The notes: generated by a model from the letters alone, not told the origin. Shown: positions 1 through 7,523, numbered from the stretch's first letter. The stretch is 13,827 nt of DNA from Bifidobacterium sp. UBA6881 (GCA_002451435.1 DKCF01000106.1:21237-35063), one strand, 5' to 3'. Numbers and translations are program-made.

Positions 1-440
1 CCGGAGTTGCCCCGAATCAAGTCGATGGTCGCGCTGCGCAGCTCGCCGAGATTGACGTCCATCTTGATCAGCACCTGCGTGCCGACGCCCTCGCCCTCGT
101 GAATCAGGCCGAGCAGAATGTGCTCGGTGCCGATATAGCTGTGCCCCAGCTGCAACGCCTCACGCAACGACAGCTCCAGCACCTGCCTGGCATGCGGAGT
201 GAAGGGAATGTGGCCGTTTGGCGATGCGTTCCCCTTGCCGATCATCTCCACGACCTGCTTGCGGGTGTCCTCCAAAGTCACGCCCTTCGAGGCCAATGCC
301 TTGGCCGCGACGCCCTCGCCCTCGCGAATCAGGCCAAGCAGCAGATGCTCGGTACCGATGTAGTTGTGCTGGAGGGTACGAGCTTCTTCCTGCGCCAGCA
401 CGATCACGCGCCGCGCACGGTCTGTAAACCGTTCGAACAT
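1..440 (-). CDS. clpC: ClpC AAA+ protease chaperone, N-terminal part (partial)
   Basis: This is the first 146 codons of ClpC; the rest lies beyond the left edge of the window. ClpC is the AAA+ unfoldase that feeds substrates to ClpP. The start is ATG at 438-440, giving MFERFTDRARR, the usual ClpC N-terminus, preceded by an AAGGA ribosome binding site. The fragment contains both Clp N-domain repeats: the first includes NYIGTEHLLLGLIREGEGV, the second SYIGTEHILLGLIHEGEGV, the characteristic adaptor- and substrate-binding pair. The ATPase domains are not visible here. The gene is divergent from a universal stress protein gene, and the intergenic region holds a candidate ClgR site (516-532), which fits stress-induced control of Clp genes in actinobacteria. 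Identification is very secure at the family level; ClpC rather than ClpB is indicated by the N-terminal sequence. Confidence 0.96.
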   Translation of the reverse strand, partial: MFERFTDRARRVIVLAQEEARTLQHNYIGTEHLLLGLIREGEGVAAKALASKGVTLEDTRKQVVEMIGKGNASPNGHIPFTPHARQVLELSLREALQLGHSYIGTEHILLGLIHEGEGVGTQVLIKMDVNLGELRSATIDLIRGNS

Positions 441-515
441 GCTTGTCCTTCCACTCTTGATAATCCAACAACACTTTACCGATTTGCGATGACGTTTATT
501 CCACCCGCGCGTAAA

Positions 516-532
516 TTGCGCTCTCAACGCAA
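516..532. promoter_or_regulatory. Candidate ClgR operator upstream of clpC
   Basis: A perfect inverted repeat with 5-bp arms, TTGCG-N7-CGCAA, lies in the 140-bp region between clpC and usp. Read on the minus strand, its core CGTTGAGAGCG matches the corynebacterial ClgR consensus, as I recall it (CGCYNANRGCG), at 10 of 11 positions; the outer consensus flanks match less well. ClgR activates clp genes in actinobacteria and has been linked to clpC in Bifidobacterium breve. A -10-like AATAAA on the minus strand (complement of 495-500) lies 15 bp downstream of the repeat, so the site would be near the clpC -35 region, a plausible activator position. The promoter assignment is inference. No convincing promoter could be assigned to usp in the same interval. 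Confidence 0.5.
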
Positions 533-580
533 CTCAACCGATATGCTGGACATAGGACAACGACCAAGGAGGTCATCAAA

Positions 581-1573
581 ATGAGTGATACCACCCTTAA
601 TCCGAATGGCTCGCACGACATCGTGGTCGGCGTCGACGGTTCCGACGAATCCTTCGCGGCGTTGCGTTGGGCGCTGCATGAGGCATCGCTTACCGGACAG
701 CAGGTCAACGCGGTCTACGCATGGTCCCACTCCTGGGATATGGGGTCGGAACCTGAGGACGACGGCCAGTGGGCCGAGACACGCCATGAGATCGCACGCA
801 AGCTGCGCGATTGGGTCGCGGAATCGTCGCAAGGCATGGCCATCGACGAGAATCGCGTCAAACTGACTTCCGTCAAGGCGACCGGCACATCGGCGCTTCT
901 GGAAATCGGCAAGGACGCGCAACAGATCGTCGTCGGACGACGTTCCTTGGGACGCGTGGCGCGTTGGTTCCTGGGATCCTTGTCCGCATCTCTTGCGGAA
1001 GAGGCGAAAGTCCCCGTCACCGTGGTCCGCATTCTGGACGACGAGGAATCCAGCGTGCAGGACGCCATCGCCGATGCGCTGACGCCCACGGTGAGCAATG
1101 TCACCTATGATCTTCCCGGTTCTCCCCTGCCTCGGAGCCAGCGTCCCATCGTGGTCGGAGTCGACGGTTCGGAGACATCCCGCCATGCGCTGCGTTTCGC
1201 CATAGACCTCGCGGCATTGCATCATGCGCCTTTGCAGGTGATGTTCTGCTGGCAGCTGAAAGACCTCGGCGTCATCAAGGGCTATGAGAACGCGGTGGCG
1301 CCGATTTCGGTCGGGCAGGAGCGCGCGGAGCGGATGCTCGACGAATTGCTGGATTCGGTGCAGATTCCCGTCGACAGCGTTCCCGAGGATTTCCAAATCG
1401 ATTCCCATGCCTTCCACATCGCTCCGGCGAAGGGACTGATCGCGGCGTCGCGCTACGCACGTCATCTGGTCGTCGGCTCGCGCGGCCTATCCGGTTTGGA
1501 CGCGCATTTCCTTGGTTCGGTTTCCAAGCAGATCGTCAATTTCGCGGATTGCACCGTCACCGTGGTGCACTGA
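581..1573 (+). CDS. Universal stress protein with two Usp domains
   Basis: This 330-residue cytoplasmic protein has two tandem UspA-type domains, about residues 12-150 and 187-330. Each opens with the same strand motif (IVVGVDGSDES and IVVGVDGSETS). The second carries a perfect nucleotide-binding signature G-2x-G-9x-G-S (G299, G302, G312, S313); the first has G119-RR-S122-9x-G132-S133, with Ser in place of the second Gly. Tandem Usps of this length are typical of actinobacteria and are generally ATP-binding stress proteins, but the specific stress is not readable here. An AAGGAGGT ribosome binding site at 566-573 fixes the start. The gene is monocistronic: divergent from clpC upstream and ended by the hairpin at 1598-1638. 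Confidence 0.95.
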   Translation: MSDTTLNPNGSHDIVVGVDGSDESFAALRWALHEASLTGQQVNAVYAWSHSWDMGSEPEDDGQWAETRHEIARKLRDWVAESSQGMAIDENRVKLTSVKATGTSALLEIGKDAQQIVVGRRSLGRVARWFLGSLSASLAEEAKVPVTVVRILDDEESSVQDAIADALTPTVSNVTYDLPGSPLPRSQRPIVVGVDGSETSRHALRFAIDLAALHHAPLQVMFCWQLKDLGVIKGYENAVAPISVGQERAERMLDELLDSVQIPVDSVPEDFQIDSHAFHIAPAKGLIAASRYARHLVVGSRGLSGLDAHFLGSVSKQIVNFADCTVTVVH

Positions 1574-1597
1574 CGCGATGCTGCAGAACGGCATGAT

Positions 1598-1638
1598 ATG
1601 ACGATGGCCGCGCCCTGTTGGAGCGCGGCCATCGTCAT
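1598..1638. terminator. Hairpin terminator between convergent genes
   Basis: A perfect 16-bp stem (1598-1613 with 1623-1638) with a 9-nt loop lies 24 bp after the usp stop and 21 bp beyond the stop of the convergent DUF3027 gene. The T-tract is weak on the plus strand (TTGTCGTT) and absent on the minus strand, so it may act in both directions by stem stability alone, as is common in GC-rich actinobacteria. Confidence 0.8.
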
Positions 1639-1659
1639 TGTCGTTCGCAAACGCCAATT

Positions 1660-2934
1660 CTAGATTTCGTCGGTAGATTCTTCAGGCGTCCGCTCTTCCC
1701 GAGCATCTTCCTCGGCAACCTGTTCCTCTTGGGACTGCGGCTTCGCCGCCTTTCGGGCGTCTCCCTCGGAATCTTCCGTCCGTACCTCGATGGAGTCCTC
1801 GGAAGCCGGTTCGGCATCCGCCGGTCGCGCCGTCTCCGGAAGCTCCGCATCGGCATGCAGGTCGACGGTGGATTCCACCTCGGGAGTGTCCTGTGTGGAG
1901 GTGTGTGCGCTCACTTCCTCCTGACTGGCCTCGTCATCGATGGTATTGGCTTCGATATCGGCGTCGGAGGCGTTCTCCTCGTCGTTCGGATTATCGCTCT
2001 CGTCGGCGGAAAGCCGTTCGATGAGTTCGACCGATTCACGTTCCTCCCGCGGCGCCTGCGCGATGATGTCGATATGCAGATCGTCGAAGGCCGGCTTCGA
2101 CTGAACCCACAGATGCGAAGGCTCGGGAGGTTCGATCTCGGAATGCTCGCCGCATCCATGGTCGATGGAAACGACGCGCCCGTCATCGGGACTCCACTTG
2201 TTGGAGCATACGCCGAACATCACATTCAGCTCGCCCTTCAGCGGAATGAAGAACCCGCATGTGGAGCACGGATTACCCTCGGACGCCTTCGTCGACAGCG
2301 ATTTAGGCCCACGCGGACCCTCATACCATCGTTTGGCGGTCTGCGAACGTCCCAGATGGGACAGCACATGCCTTCTCGAAAGGTCGAATTCCTCCACGGC
2401 CTCTTCGACGTCCTCTTCGGAAATCGTCGACGGCGCGGAATCCTCGGTCTCCTCGACCAGCGGATTCCTCTCTGCGCCATCAGAGGATGGCTCGGTCCCC
2501 GCCGACCCCTCCGCCGTGTCCCGCGCATCGCCGTCGACCGTGCCGTCAGCGTTCTCCTGCGCGGGTTCCGTCTTGCGGAACCCCTCTTCCATGCGGGGAT
2601 CCTCCGGATCCGTGCCGATGGAATCGGTCACGGCCAGATCGGTGGGTTCGAGGCGATCCTTCCATGGAATCCACTGCGGAGGACGCAGGGCGCGATCGGT
2701 CGGCACCAAAGACGATTCGTTGACCGTCCAATGGTCCAACTCGATGTCGTGGTACAAGGTCACCGACCATTGCCAGCCCTCATATCCGCGGATATGGGTT
2801 TCAAAACGAAAATCGGTGACGTTATCCCCCAAATCGATGGATTCTACGAAATCACCGACCTGACCGGCCTCATCCGCCGCATCAACGGCCACCGCCTGGG
2901 CAATCGCCTTGGGATCCATTGTGGTATCGGGCAT
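1660..2934 (-). CDS. DUF3027 family protein, zinc-ribbon-like
   Basis: This 424-residue protein of unknown biochemical role is recognisable as the actinobacterial DUF3027 family. The conserved N-terminal part includes GYEGWQWSVTLYHD (about residues 50-63), QWIPWKDRLEPTDLAVTD (87-104) and a TDPEDPR motif. After an acidic linker comes a conserved C-terminal block with WYEGPRGP, CSTCGFF (C223, C226), C243 and DHGCGEHSE (H259, C261, H264), a plausible metal-binding knuckle. From about residue 297 the tail is highly acidic and low in complexity and is probably disordered. It starts 3 bp after the cold-shock gene stop (TGA-TTC-ATG) with an AGGA ribosome binding site inside that gene, so the two are cotranscribed and probably translationally coupled. 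The pairing hints at a nucleic-acid-related role, but that is inference only. Confidence 0.9.
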   Translation of the reverse strand: MPDTTMDPKAIAQAVAVDAADEAGQVGDFVESIDLGDNVTDFRFETHIRGYEGWQWSVTLYHDIELDHWTVNESSLVPTDRALRPPQWIPWKDRLEPTDLAVTDSIGTDPEDPRMEEGFRKTEPAQENADGTVDGDARDTAEGSAGTEPSSDGAERNPLVEETEDSAPSTISEEDVEEAVEEFDLSRRHVLSHLGRSQTAKRWYEGPRGPKSLSTKASEGNPCSTCGFFIPLKGELNVMFGVCSNKWSPDDGRVVSIDHGCGEHSEIEPPEPSHLWVQSKPAFDDLHIDIIAQAPREERESVELIERLSADESDNPNDEENASDADIEANTIDDEASQEEVSAHTSTQDTPEVESTVDLHADAELPETARPADAEPASEDSIEVRTEDSEGDARKAAKPQSQEEQVAEEDAREERTPEESTDEI

Positions 2935-2937
2935 GAA

Positions 2938-3327
2938 TCATTCCTGTACGTCGAAATTATCGGCCACGGCACGCATCAACGTGGCCAGCTTCCTGCTATC
3001 CGCCTGAGATGGGTAGTGATGGCGCCGCAATTGATTCCCCGCGGAATCCAACAGCTTGATCAAATCCTCTACGATGGCCGCCATGTCGTCCGGCCTCGGA
3101 CGGGTGGCCTTCACCAAGGAAGGAGCCGAGGCGACGAGCGTGAGTCCCATCGCCTGCGGTCCACGACGCCCTTCCACCACGGAATATTCGACCTTTGCGC
3201 CTTTGCGCAGCGTCGTCATGCCATCCGGCAACGCCGCAGCCGGCAGAAACACGTCGGTTCCCTGCTCATTCCGAATAAACCCATAGCCTTTGTTCGCATC
3301 GAACCAACGAACGCGTCCGCTAGGCAT
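2938..3327 (-). CDS. Cold-shock domain protein with C-terminal extension
   Basis: This 129-residue protein has an N-terminal cold-shock domain (about residues 1-67) starting MPSGRVRWFDANKGYGFI, with an intact RNP1 motif KGYGFI (13-18). The RNP2 position reads DVFLP, where the usual V-F-V-H histidine is lost. A 60-residue, mostly helical-looking C-terminal extension follows, a layout common in actinobacterial Csp paralogues of about 127 aa. It is expected to bind single-stranded RNA or DNA in the cytoplasm. An upstream in-frame ATG at 3390 exists, but the GAGGTG ribosome binding site directly before 3327 and the typical Csp N-terminus decide the start. It is the first gene of a two-gene unit with the DUF3027 gene and has a hairpin in its leader. 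Confidence 0.93.
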   Translation of the reverse strand: MPSGRVRWFDANKGYGFIRNEQGTDVFLPAAALPDGMTTLRKGAKVEYSVVEGRRGPQAMGLTLVASAPSLVKATRPRPDDMAAIVEDLIKLLDSAGNQLRRHHYPSQADSRKLATLMRAVADNFDVQE

Positions 3328-3357
3328 TGTCACCTCACTACTTATCCACAAACCTGC

Positions 3358-3382
3358 GCGGGCGCTTCCGAACAGCGCCCGC
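3358..3382 (-). promoter_or_regulatory. Hairpin in the upstream leader of the cold-shock gene
   Basis: A perfect 9-bp GC-rich stem (3358-3366 with 3374-3382, 7-nt loop) lies about 30 nt upstream of the cold-shock start codon on the minus strand. No T-tract follows it toward the gene, so it does not look like a terminator of anything upstream. It could be a leader RNA structure; cold-shock mRNAs are often controlled through 5' UTR folding, but whether it is transcribed depends on an unmapped promoter. Confidence 0.35.
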
Positions 3383-3407
3383 CCATACAAAACAACAATA
3401 CAGTTTA

Positions 3408-3440
3408 GCGCATGAGGTGGGATATGCCCACCTCATGCGC
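3408..3440 (-). terminator. Terminator of the TPM/two-component operon
   Basis: A perfect 14-bp stem (3408-3421 with 3427-3440) with a 5-nt loop sits 106 bp beyond the histidine kinase stop codon. On the minus strand it is followed by TAAACTGTATTGTTGTTTT, a loose T-rich stretch. It separates the kinase operon from the cold-shock gene. The interval 3441-3546 between stop and hairpin contains no convincing gene. Confidence 0.7.
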
Positions 3441-3546
3441 CTCGAATCCGCCTTGCCGTGAACATACGGCGCAATGAAGCGGAATCCCACGCATCCGGAA
3501 GCGACCCGTCCTCTCCATAGCCGGGAAGGGCGCGATCCGACGACCG

Positions 3547-5403
3547 TCACTTCCCGTGCCGGTTCTTGCGCTCCGATCTCCGCTCGGCATCGGCGGAGGT
3601 CATGGGATGCGGCTCGACCGGGGCGATGGGGAGCACCACGGTCAGAGTCAATCCCGTTCCCTCGCTCGCGGACGCGCAGATGAAACCATGATGCGCTCTG
3701 ACCACCGATTGCGCGATGGCCATGCCAAGACCCGTGCCACCCTTCTGGCGGGCGCGTGAGGGATCGGCGGTGTAGAACCGTTCGAAGATCTTCGAACGCG
3801 CCTCGGCGGGCACTCCAGGTCCATGGTCGCTGAATCGTATGACCGCGTAGTTCATACCGACCTGCATGGATTGCCCCACCTCGATCGCCTCGACCAAATG
3901 ACGCAGCGACCGTTCGTTCGCCGGCATTCGGGACAACGATTCGGGACTGATGGAGGCCGGCAGTACGCCGATGGAGATCTCCACCGGCGAATCCGACGGC
4001 GTGTACCGATGGATGTTGCCCACGATGTTGGTGACCACCTGACGCAGCCTCGATCCATCGCCCGTCAGCGTGACATCGGGCAACGTTCCCTGCTGGAACG
4101 CCAATTCGGCCGAATGCTCGGCATTCGTTCCCTGGCGAAGCACCACCTGGCCGCATGCGATGCCGCGCTCGGGATCAAGCGCGTGCAAATCATCGGCCGC
4201 GTCATGGACGACGGAGGTGAGCTTCACCTGCTGGGTGATGTCGATGCCACGCCCCTCGTCAAGACGCGCCAAGGAGAGCAAATCCTCCACCAAAACCGTC
4301 ATGCGCGAGCTGGATGTTTCGATATGCTCTATGGATTCGTCGGCGCGTTCCAACGCGCCGGGCATGTCACGCTGCATTTTGTACAGCTCGGCATATCCGT
4401 GTATTGCCGCAAGCGGGGTGCGCAATTCGTGGCTGGCGTCGGAGACGAACCGTTTCATCTTTTCGGTGGTCTCCTCTTGGGCATGGAAGCTTTCCTCGAT
4501 TCGCGTCAGCATGGCGTTCAACGATACGGAAAGCGAACCGACCTCGGTGTTCTCCGGAAGGTCGGGCACACGCTGGCTCAAGTCCCCGGCAGCGATCTTC
4601 GCAGCCGTTTTCTCGATGCGCTTCAGCGGGGCGAGCGTGCTTTGCACCACAAAGGTGCCGAGAATCGCGCCAATCAGCACCACCGCGATGCCGACCATCG
4701 CGCAGAATCGGGTCAGGGTGTTCGCGGTATCGATCTGATCGCTCAACGACAGGCCGATGAACACGACGCCACTGTTCTTCACATGCCCGTCCTTGCCCTT
4801 TTCGCTCCACGGCAACGCGACCACACGCCATGGGGACTGGGCCGCCTGCATGATGGAATGGTCCGGAACACGGTCGCTGGTGACGTGCACGACCGCCTGT
4901 GTGGTGAACGGCTGTCCGAGGGTGATGCCATCGATGCTGCCGTCAGCGGGAAGGCTCGGCTCGGAGACCACCCCGTCGCGGAGCATCGGCACCGATCCGG
5001 CGCCCGTGCTTTTGTAATTACCGTCCCGCACCTCGACATAGTAGGTGTTCATCAGGCTTCTGCCGTCGTTGTCCGTGCCGGTGTACAGGGAGTCCATGCT
5101 ATTGAAGATCAACTGCGCCTGATTGACCAGCTGGGTATCCGTCTTCTGCAGCAGGTAATTGCCCACCAAGGTACGGATGGAAAACGAGATGCCGATCGTT
5201 CCGACGGTCAGCAGCACGATGATGCAAGCGACCAGTTTGGTGCTCAGCGGTATTGCATCGACTCTGCGCCGGAAACGAAGCCTCCACGGCTTCGCCTTCC
5301 GTTTCGCGGGCTTTATCGGATTGGTTGGCCGCGAAGGCATGGGAGCCTGTCCGGATGGCGTCTCCTGACCGTTTCCAACCGGTGGATTGACATCGGGATT
5401 CAT
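3547..5403 (-). CDS. Two-component sensor histidine kinase, HAMP-HisKA-HATPase
   Basis: This 618-residue membrane kinase has an N-terminal basic cytoplasmic segment, TM1 (about 54-75), an extracytoplasmic sensor region (about 76-233), TM2 (234-255), HAMP (256-310), and an H box FVSDASHELRTPLAAI with phosphoacceptor H325. The ATPase domain follows: N box TNIVGNIHRYTP (N459/N463), G1 SDHGPG (525-530), F box KIFERFYTADPSR and G2 GGTGLG (555-560). The catalytic motifs look intact. The stretch between N box and G1 (about 480-518) is longer than usual. The chosen start, ATG at 5403, lies 11 bp after the response regulator stop; its ribosome binding site is weak, and M22 is an alternative. It resembles MprB/TrcS-type kinases. 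The signal sensed is unknown. It is the last gene of the TPM-regulator-kinase operon. Confidence 0.94.
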   Translation of the reverse strand: MNPDVNPPVGNGQETPSGQAPMPSRPTNPIKPAKRKAKPWRLRFRRRVDAIPLSTKLVACIIVLLTVGTIGISFSIRTLVGNYLLQKTDTQLVNQAQLIFNSMDSLYTGTDNDGRSLMNTYYVEVRDGNYKSTGAGSVPMLRDGVVSEPSLPADGSIDGITLGQPFTTQAVVHVTSDRVPDHSIMQAAQSPWRVVALPWSEKGKDGHVKNSGVVFIGLSLSDQIDTANTLTRFCAMVGIAVVLIGAILGTFVVQSTLAPLKRIEKTAAKIAAGDLSQRVPDLPENTEVGSLSVSLNAMLTRIEESFHAQEETTEKMKRFVSDASHELRTPLAAIHGYAELYKMQRDMPGALERADESIEHIETSSSRMTVLVEDLLSLARLDEGRGIDITQQVKLTSVVHDAADDLHALDPERGIACGQVVLRQGTNAEHSAELAFQQGTLPDVTLTGDGSRLRQVVTNIVGNIHRYTPSDSPVEISIGVLPASISPESLSRMPANERSLRHLVEAIEVGQSMQVGMNYAVIRFSDHGPGVPAEARSKIFERFYTADPSRARQKGGTGLGMAIAQSVVRAHHGFICASASEGTGLTLTVVLPIAPVEPHPMTSADAERRSERKNRHGK

Positions 5404-5414
5404 GACGAAACCGC

Positions 5415-6152
5415 TTAGTTCAGGTTCTTGGGCGCACGGATCATGTATCCGATGCCTCGCTTCGTCTCGATCAACGGCGCCACCTTGTGCTTCTCCCCGT
5501 TGTCGTCCTCCACGATGACGCCATCGACCTTCTTGCGCAGATACGAGATGTACGATTCGACGATCGCGGCGTCGCCGCCCCAATCGTATTGCCAGACATG
5601 ATCGAGAATCTGCGCCTTGGACAGCACACGCCCCTCGTTATCCATGAGGTAACGCAGCAGTTTGTACTCGGTCGGGCTCAGTTCGATGGGTTGCCCGGCG
5701 CGAGAAACGTCATGCGAATCCTCGTTGATCTCCAAATCGCCGACACGGATGATCGGATCGTCCTCGACCTGTTCGCGCGTGCGGCGCAGGATGGCGCGGA
5801 TACGTGCGACGACCTCCTCAAGACTGAATGGCTTGGTCACATAGTCGTCACCGCCGACGGTAAGGCCCATGATCTTGTCTTGGGTATCGTCGCGCGCCGT
5901 CAGGTAGAGCACCGGCGTGGTGATTCCCTCCTGCCTGATGCGCCGGGTCACGGTGAACCCATCGATATCCGGGAGCATCACGTCAAGTACGACGAGATCT
6001 GGCTGCAGTTTCTCGATGACCTCGATGGCTTCGGACCCCGACGCCGCGGTATTCACCTCGAAACCGGCGAAATGCAGGGAAGCCACCAGCAGTTCGCGAA
6101 TGGACGGCTCATCATCGACAACAACAATGGATGCTTCAATAGGCTTGCTCAT
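5415..6152 (-). CDS. OmpR/PhoB-family response regulator
   Basis: This 245-residue regulator has a receiver domain (about 8-120) with acidic pair D13/D14, phosphoacceptor D57 in VVLDVMLPD, T85 in YLTARD and K107 in YVTKPF, all canonical. The C-terminal winged-helix domain (about 140-240) includes ELSPTEYKLLRYLMDNEG, LSKAQILDHVW and the terminal RGIGYMIR. It would be phosphorylated by the adjacent kinase and bind direct-repeat operators that I could not identify. The start MSKPIEAS is preferred over an upstream in-frame ATG at 6266 because the latter would lie inside the TPM gene and add unrelated residues. The gap to the TPM gene is 4 bp, so translational coupling is likely. MprA/TrcR-like regulators are the nearest type I recognise. 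Confidence 0.95.
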   Translation of the reverse strand: MSKPIEASIVVVDDEPSIRELLVASLHFAGFEVNTAASGSEAIEVIEKLQPDLVVLDVMLPDIDGFTVTRRIRQEGITTPVLYLTARDDTQDKIMGLTVGGDDYVTKPFSLEEVVARIRAILRRTREQVEDDPIIRVGDLEINEDSHDVSRAGQPIELSPTEYKLLRYLMDNEGRVLSKAQILDHVWQYDWGGDAAIVESYISYLRKKVDGVIVEDDNGEKHKVAPLIETKRGIGYMIRAPKNLN

Positions 6153-6156
6153 GCTA

Positions 6157-7152
6157 TCAAGCTTCACCCCGTTCGCTGGATGTTTCCTGAACGGATTCTG
6201 AGTCTTCCTTTGATATTGACGGCCCGTCCTCCAACACCGTCTTCGGCACCTCGTCCCCCGCCGCAATCATGGGTTCCCGCGGAATCCGCGATTCCTTGGA
6301 TTCCGGGGACTCCGCCGTGGCCGCATCTTCCCGGTTCGCGTCTTCCGGATGCCTCGCGCCGGCATTCCACGCCTTCACCGGCTTGGCGCGTTCGGGGACC
6401 CGGGCATGTACGCCGGCATGCTTCCTGACCTTGCGCTTGATGATGCCCTTTTCGCGAAGCACATGGAACACGACCAACAGCACGACCAGCAACACCAACG
6501 CCGCGACCAGGCAGACCACACCGATGACGACCGCCTTCGAAGAGGTGGACGTCTTCTTCTCCACCGCGATCTGATCCATCATGCCGGTCGCGGATTTCAC
6601 CCAATTCGGCGTGCTCTGCATCAACGGCTTCTGCGCGGCGTCGGAAAGGGCCTCGACGGTCGACTGCTTTTTCAGCCATTTGTCGGAGTTCGAGGAAACC
6701 GCCACAACCAGATTGCCATCGCTGGACGCGACCGCAAGCATCACCGTGTTCGGAGCGGGATTGAGCGATTCCAGCAGATCTCTCGCCCATCTCGCCGGCT
6801 TCCGCTTGGTCTCGAAGCTCTCCAGGTACAGCAGACGCACCGTGACGCCCGTCTCCTTTTTGGTTTTCTTGATCGCATCGGTGACTTCCGAGACATTCGA
6901 ACCGAGCAGGTTCTCCGTATCGGTGACGTTGTCGGTGATGGTGAATCCGGAAGTCGTGTCTTCCGCATTGCCCACCGGAGTTATCCACATCATCGAGCAA
7001 AGGCATAACAGCACCGCGAACAGCGCGCGAAGCGCGCCATTGTCACGAATCCAGCGTTTCCACCCCGTTCGCGACACGCCGAAAGACCCCGTTGACCGCC
7101 ATCCTCCGACCACAACCCTGCTTTTTCCGTCATCTGCGTTCTCAATTGCCAT
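6157..7152 (-). CDS. TPM-domain membrane protein
   Basis: This 331-residue protein appears to be membrane-anchored. A hydrophobic segment (about 42-60) ends in PVGNA-ED and could be a signal peptide or signal anchor. An extracytoplasmic region of about 65-205 with the alternating pattern of the TPM (phosphatase-like) domain follows (TGVTVRLLYLESF, APNTVMLAVASSDGNLVV). Then comes a strong TM helix (207-232), a basic stop-transfer KRKVRKH, and an acidic, Pro/Ser/Glu-rich cytoplasmic tail. TPM domains are poorly characterised. It heads an operon with the response regulator and kinase and may be part of the sensing or output of that system, which is inference. The start is uncertain: ATG at 7203 is possible, but ATG at 7152 has a somewhat better GTGGACGTT context. 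Confidence 0.75.
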   Translation of the reverse strand: MAIENADDGKSRVVVGGWRSTGSFGVSRTGWKRWIRDNGALRALFAVLLCLCSMMWITPVGNAEDTTSGFTITDNVTDTENLLGSNVSEVTDAIKKTKKETGVTVRLLYLESFETKRKPARWARDLLESLNPAPNTVMLAVASSDGNLVVAVSSNSDKWLKKQSTVEALSDAAQKPLMQSTPNWVKSATGMMDQIAVEKKTSTSSKAVVIGVVCLVAALVLLVVLLVVFHVLREKGIIKRKVRKHAGVHARVPERAKPVKAWNAGARHPEDANREDAATAESPESKESRIPREPMIAAGDEVPKTVLEDGPSISKEDSESVQETSSERGEA

Positions 7153-7235
7153 AACGTCCACATTACCGTTCGAATGCGCCAAGCGCGAGAGGACGGAACC
7201 CATGGCAACGGTTTTCGATGACGAAAGGACACATC
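7153..7235. promoter_or_regulatory. Divergent intergenic region, TPM operon / WXG100
   Basis: This 83-bp interval must carry, or lie close to, the promoters for both the minus-strand TPM/two-component operon and the plus-strand WXG100 gene. I see no hexamers close to the -10/-35 consensus. A widely spaced inverted pair ACCGTT (7165-7170) / AACGGT (7207-7212) is present but short. A GAAAGGA ribosome binding site for the WXG100 gene lies at about 7222-7228. Confidence 0.45.
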
Positions 7236-7523
7236 ATGCCACAATTCCAAGTAGATTCCGAACAGATCCAAGCATCCAGCGCCGCTGTGAACGCCTCCGT
7301 CCAATCCATCCGGCAGGCGGTGCAGGGCATGTACGGCAATCTCAACAATCTGCAAAGCGTCTGGCGCGGCGGGGCCGCGACGCAATTCAACGCCGTGGCC
7401 GAGCAATGGCGCGCCGCGCAGCAACAGATGGAGCAATCCCTCGAATCCATCCAGCGGGCGCTGATGCAGGCTTCCACCCTGTACTCGGATACGGAGATGC
7501 AGGCGTCGCGCCTTTTTCAATAG
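7236..7523 (+). CDS. WXG100 family (ESAT-6-like) protein
   Basis: This 95-residue helical-hairpin protein has the family's standard length. The turn motif W43-R44-G45 sits near the middle, flanked by two amphipathic Gln/Ala-rich helices. Near the C-terminus Y83-SDT-E87 fits the YxxxD/E signal used by type VII (ESX) secretion. The start is ATG at 7236, about seven bases after GAAAGGA; the in-frame ATG at 7218 would precede this site and add six unusual residues. No EccC/FtsK-type ATPase or partner WXG gene occurs in the window, so it is an orphan here. It is divergent from the TPM/two-component operon and upstream of the pilus genes. Function in bifidobacteria is unknown. Confidence 0.92.
   Translation: MPQFQVDSEQIQASSAAVNASVQSIRQAVQGMYGNLNNLQSVWRGGAATQFNAVAEQWRAAQQQMEQSLESIQRALMQASTLYSDTEMQASRLFQ
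7501..7517 (+). terminator. Possible short terminator at the WXG100 3' end
   Basis: A 5-bp GC-rich stem AGGCG-tcg-CGCCT is followed immediately by a T-run (7513-7517), inside the last codons of the WXG100 gene. The stem is short, so termination could be partial. A 12-bp palindrome, GATGGCGCCATC, follows at 7527-7538. No better terminator exists between WXG100 and the pilin, so this element decides whether the two are cotranscribed. Confidence 0.35.

Noticed and set aside
1618..3408. 596-codon open frame on the plus strand
   Set aside because: It is antisense to the DUF3027 and cold-shock genes, shows no family features and has no ribosome binding site; it is a GC-driven shadow.
3405..3590. 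Small minus-strand ORF with a C-x-x-C downstream of the kinase
   Set aside because: It overlaps the kinase 3' end and runs through the terminator hairpin, with no clear ribosome binding site; probably chance.
3823..5418. 531-codon open frame antisense to the histidine kinase
   Set aside because: The composition is typical of a reverse-frame shadow (many His, Arg, Gln), and the opposite strand is a complete kinase.
7165..7212. ACCGTT / AACGGT inverted pair between TPM and WXG100 genes
   Set aside because: The arms are 6 bp and 36 bp apart; this is expected by chance and does not match direct-repeat OmpR-type sites.
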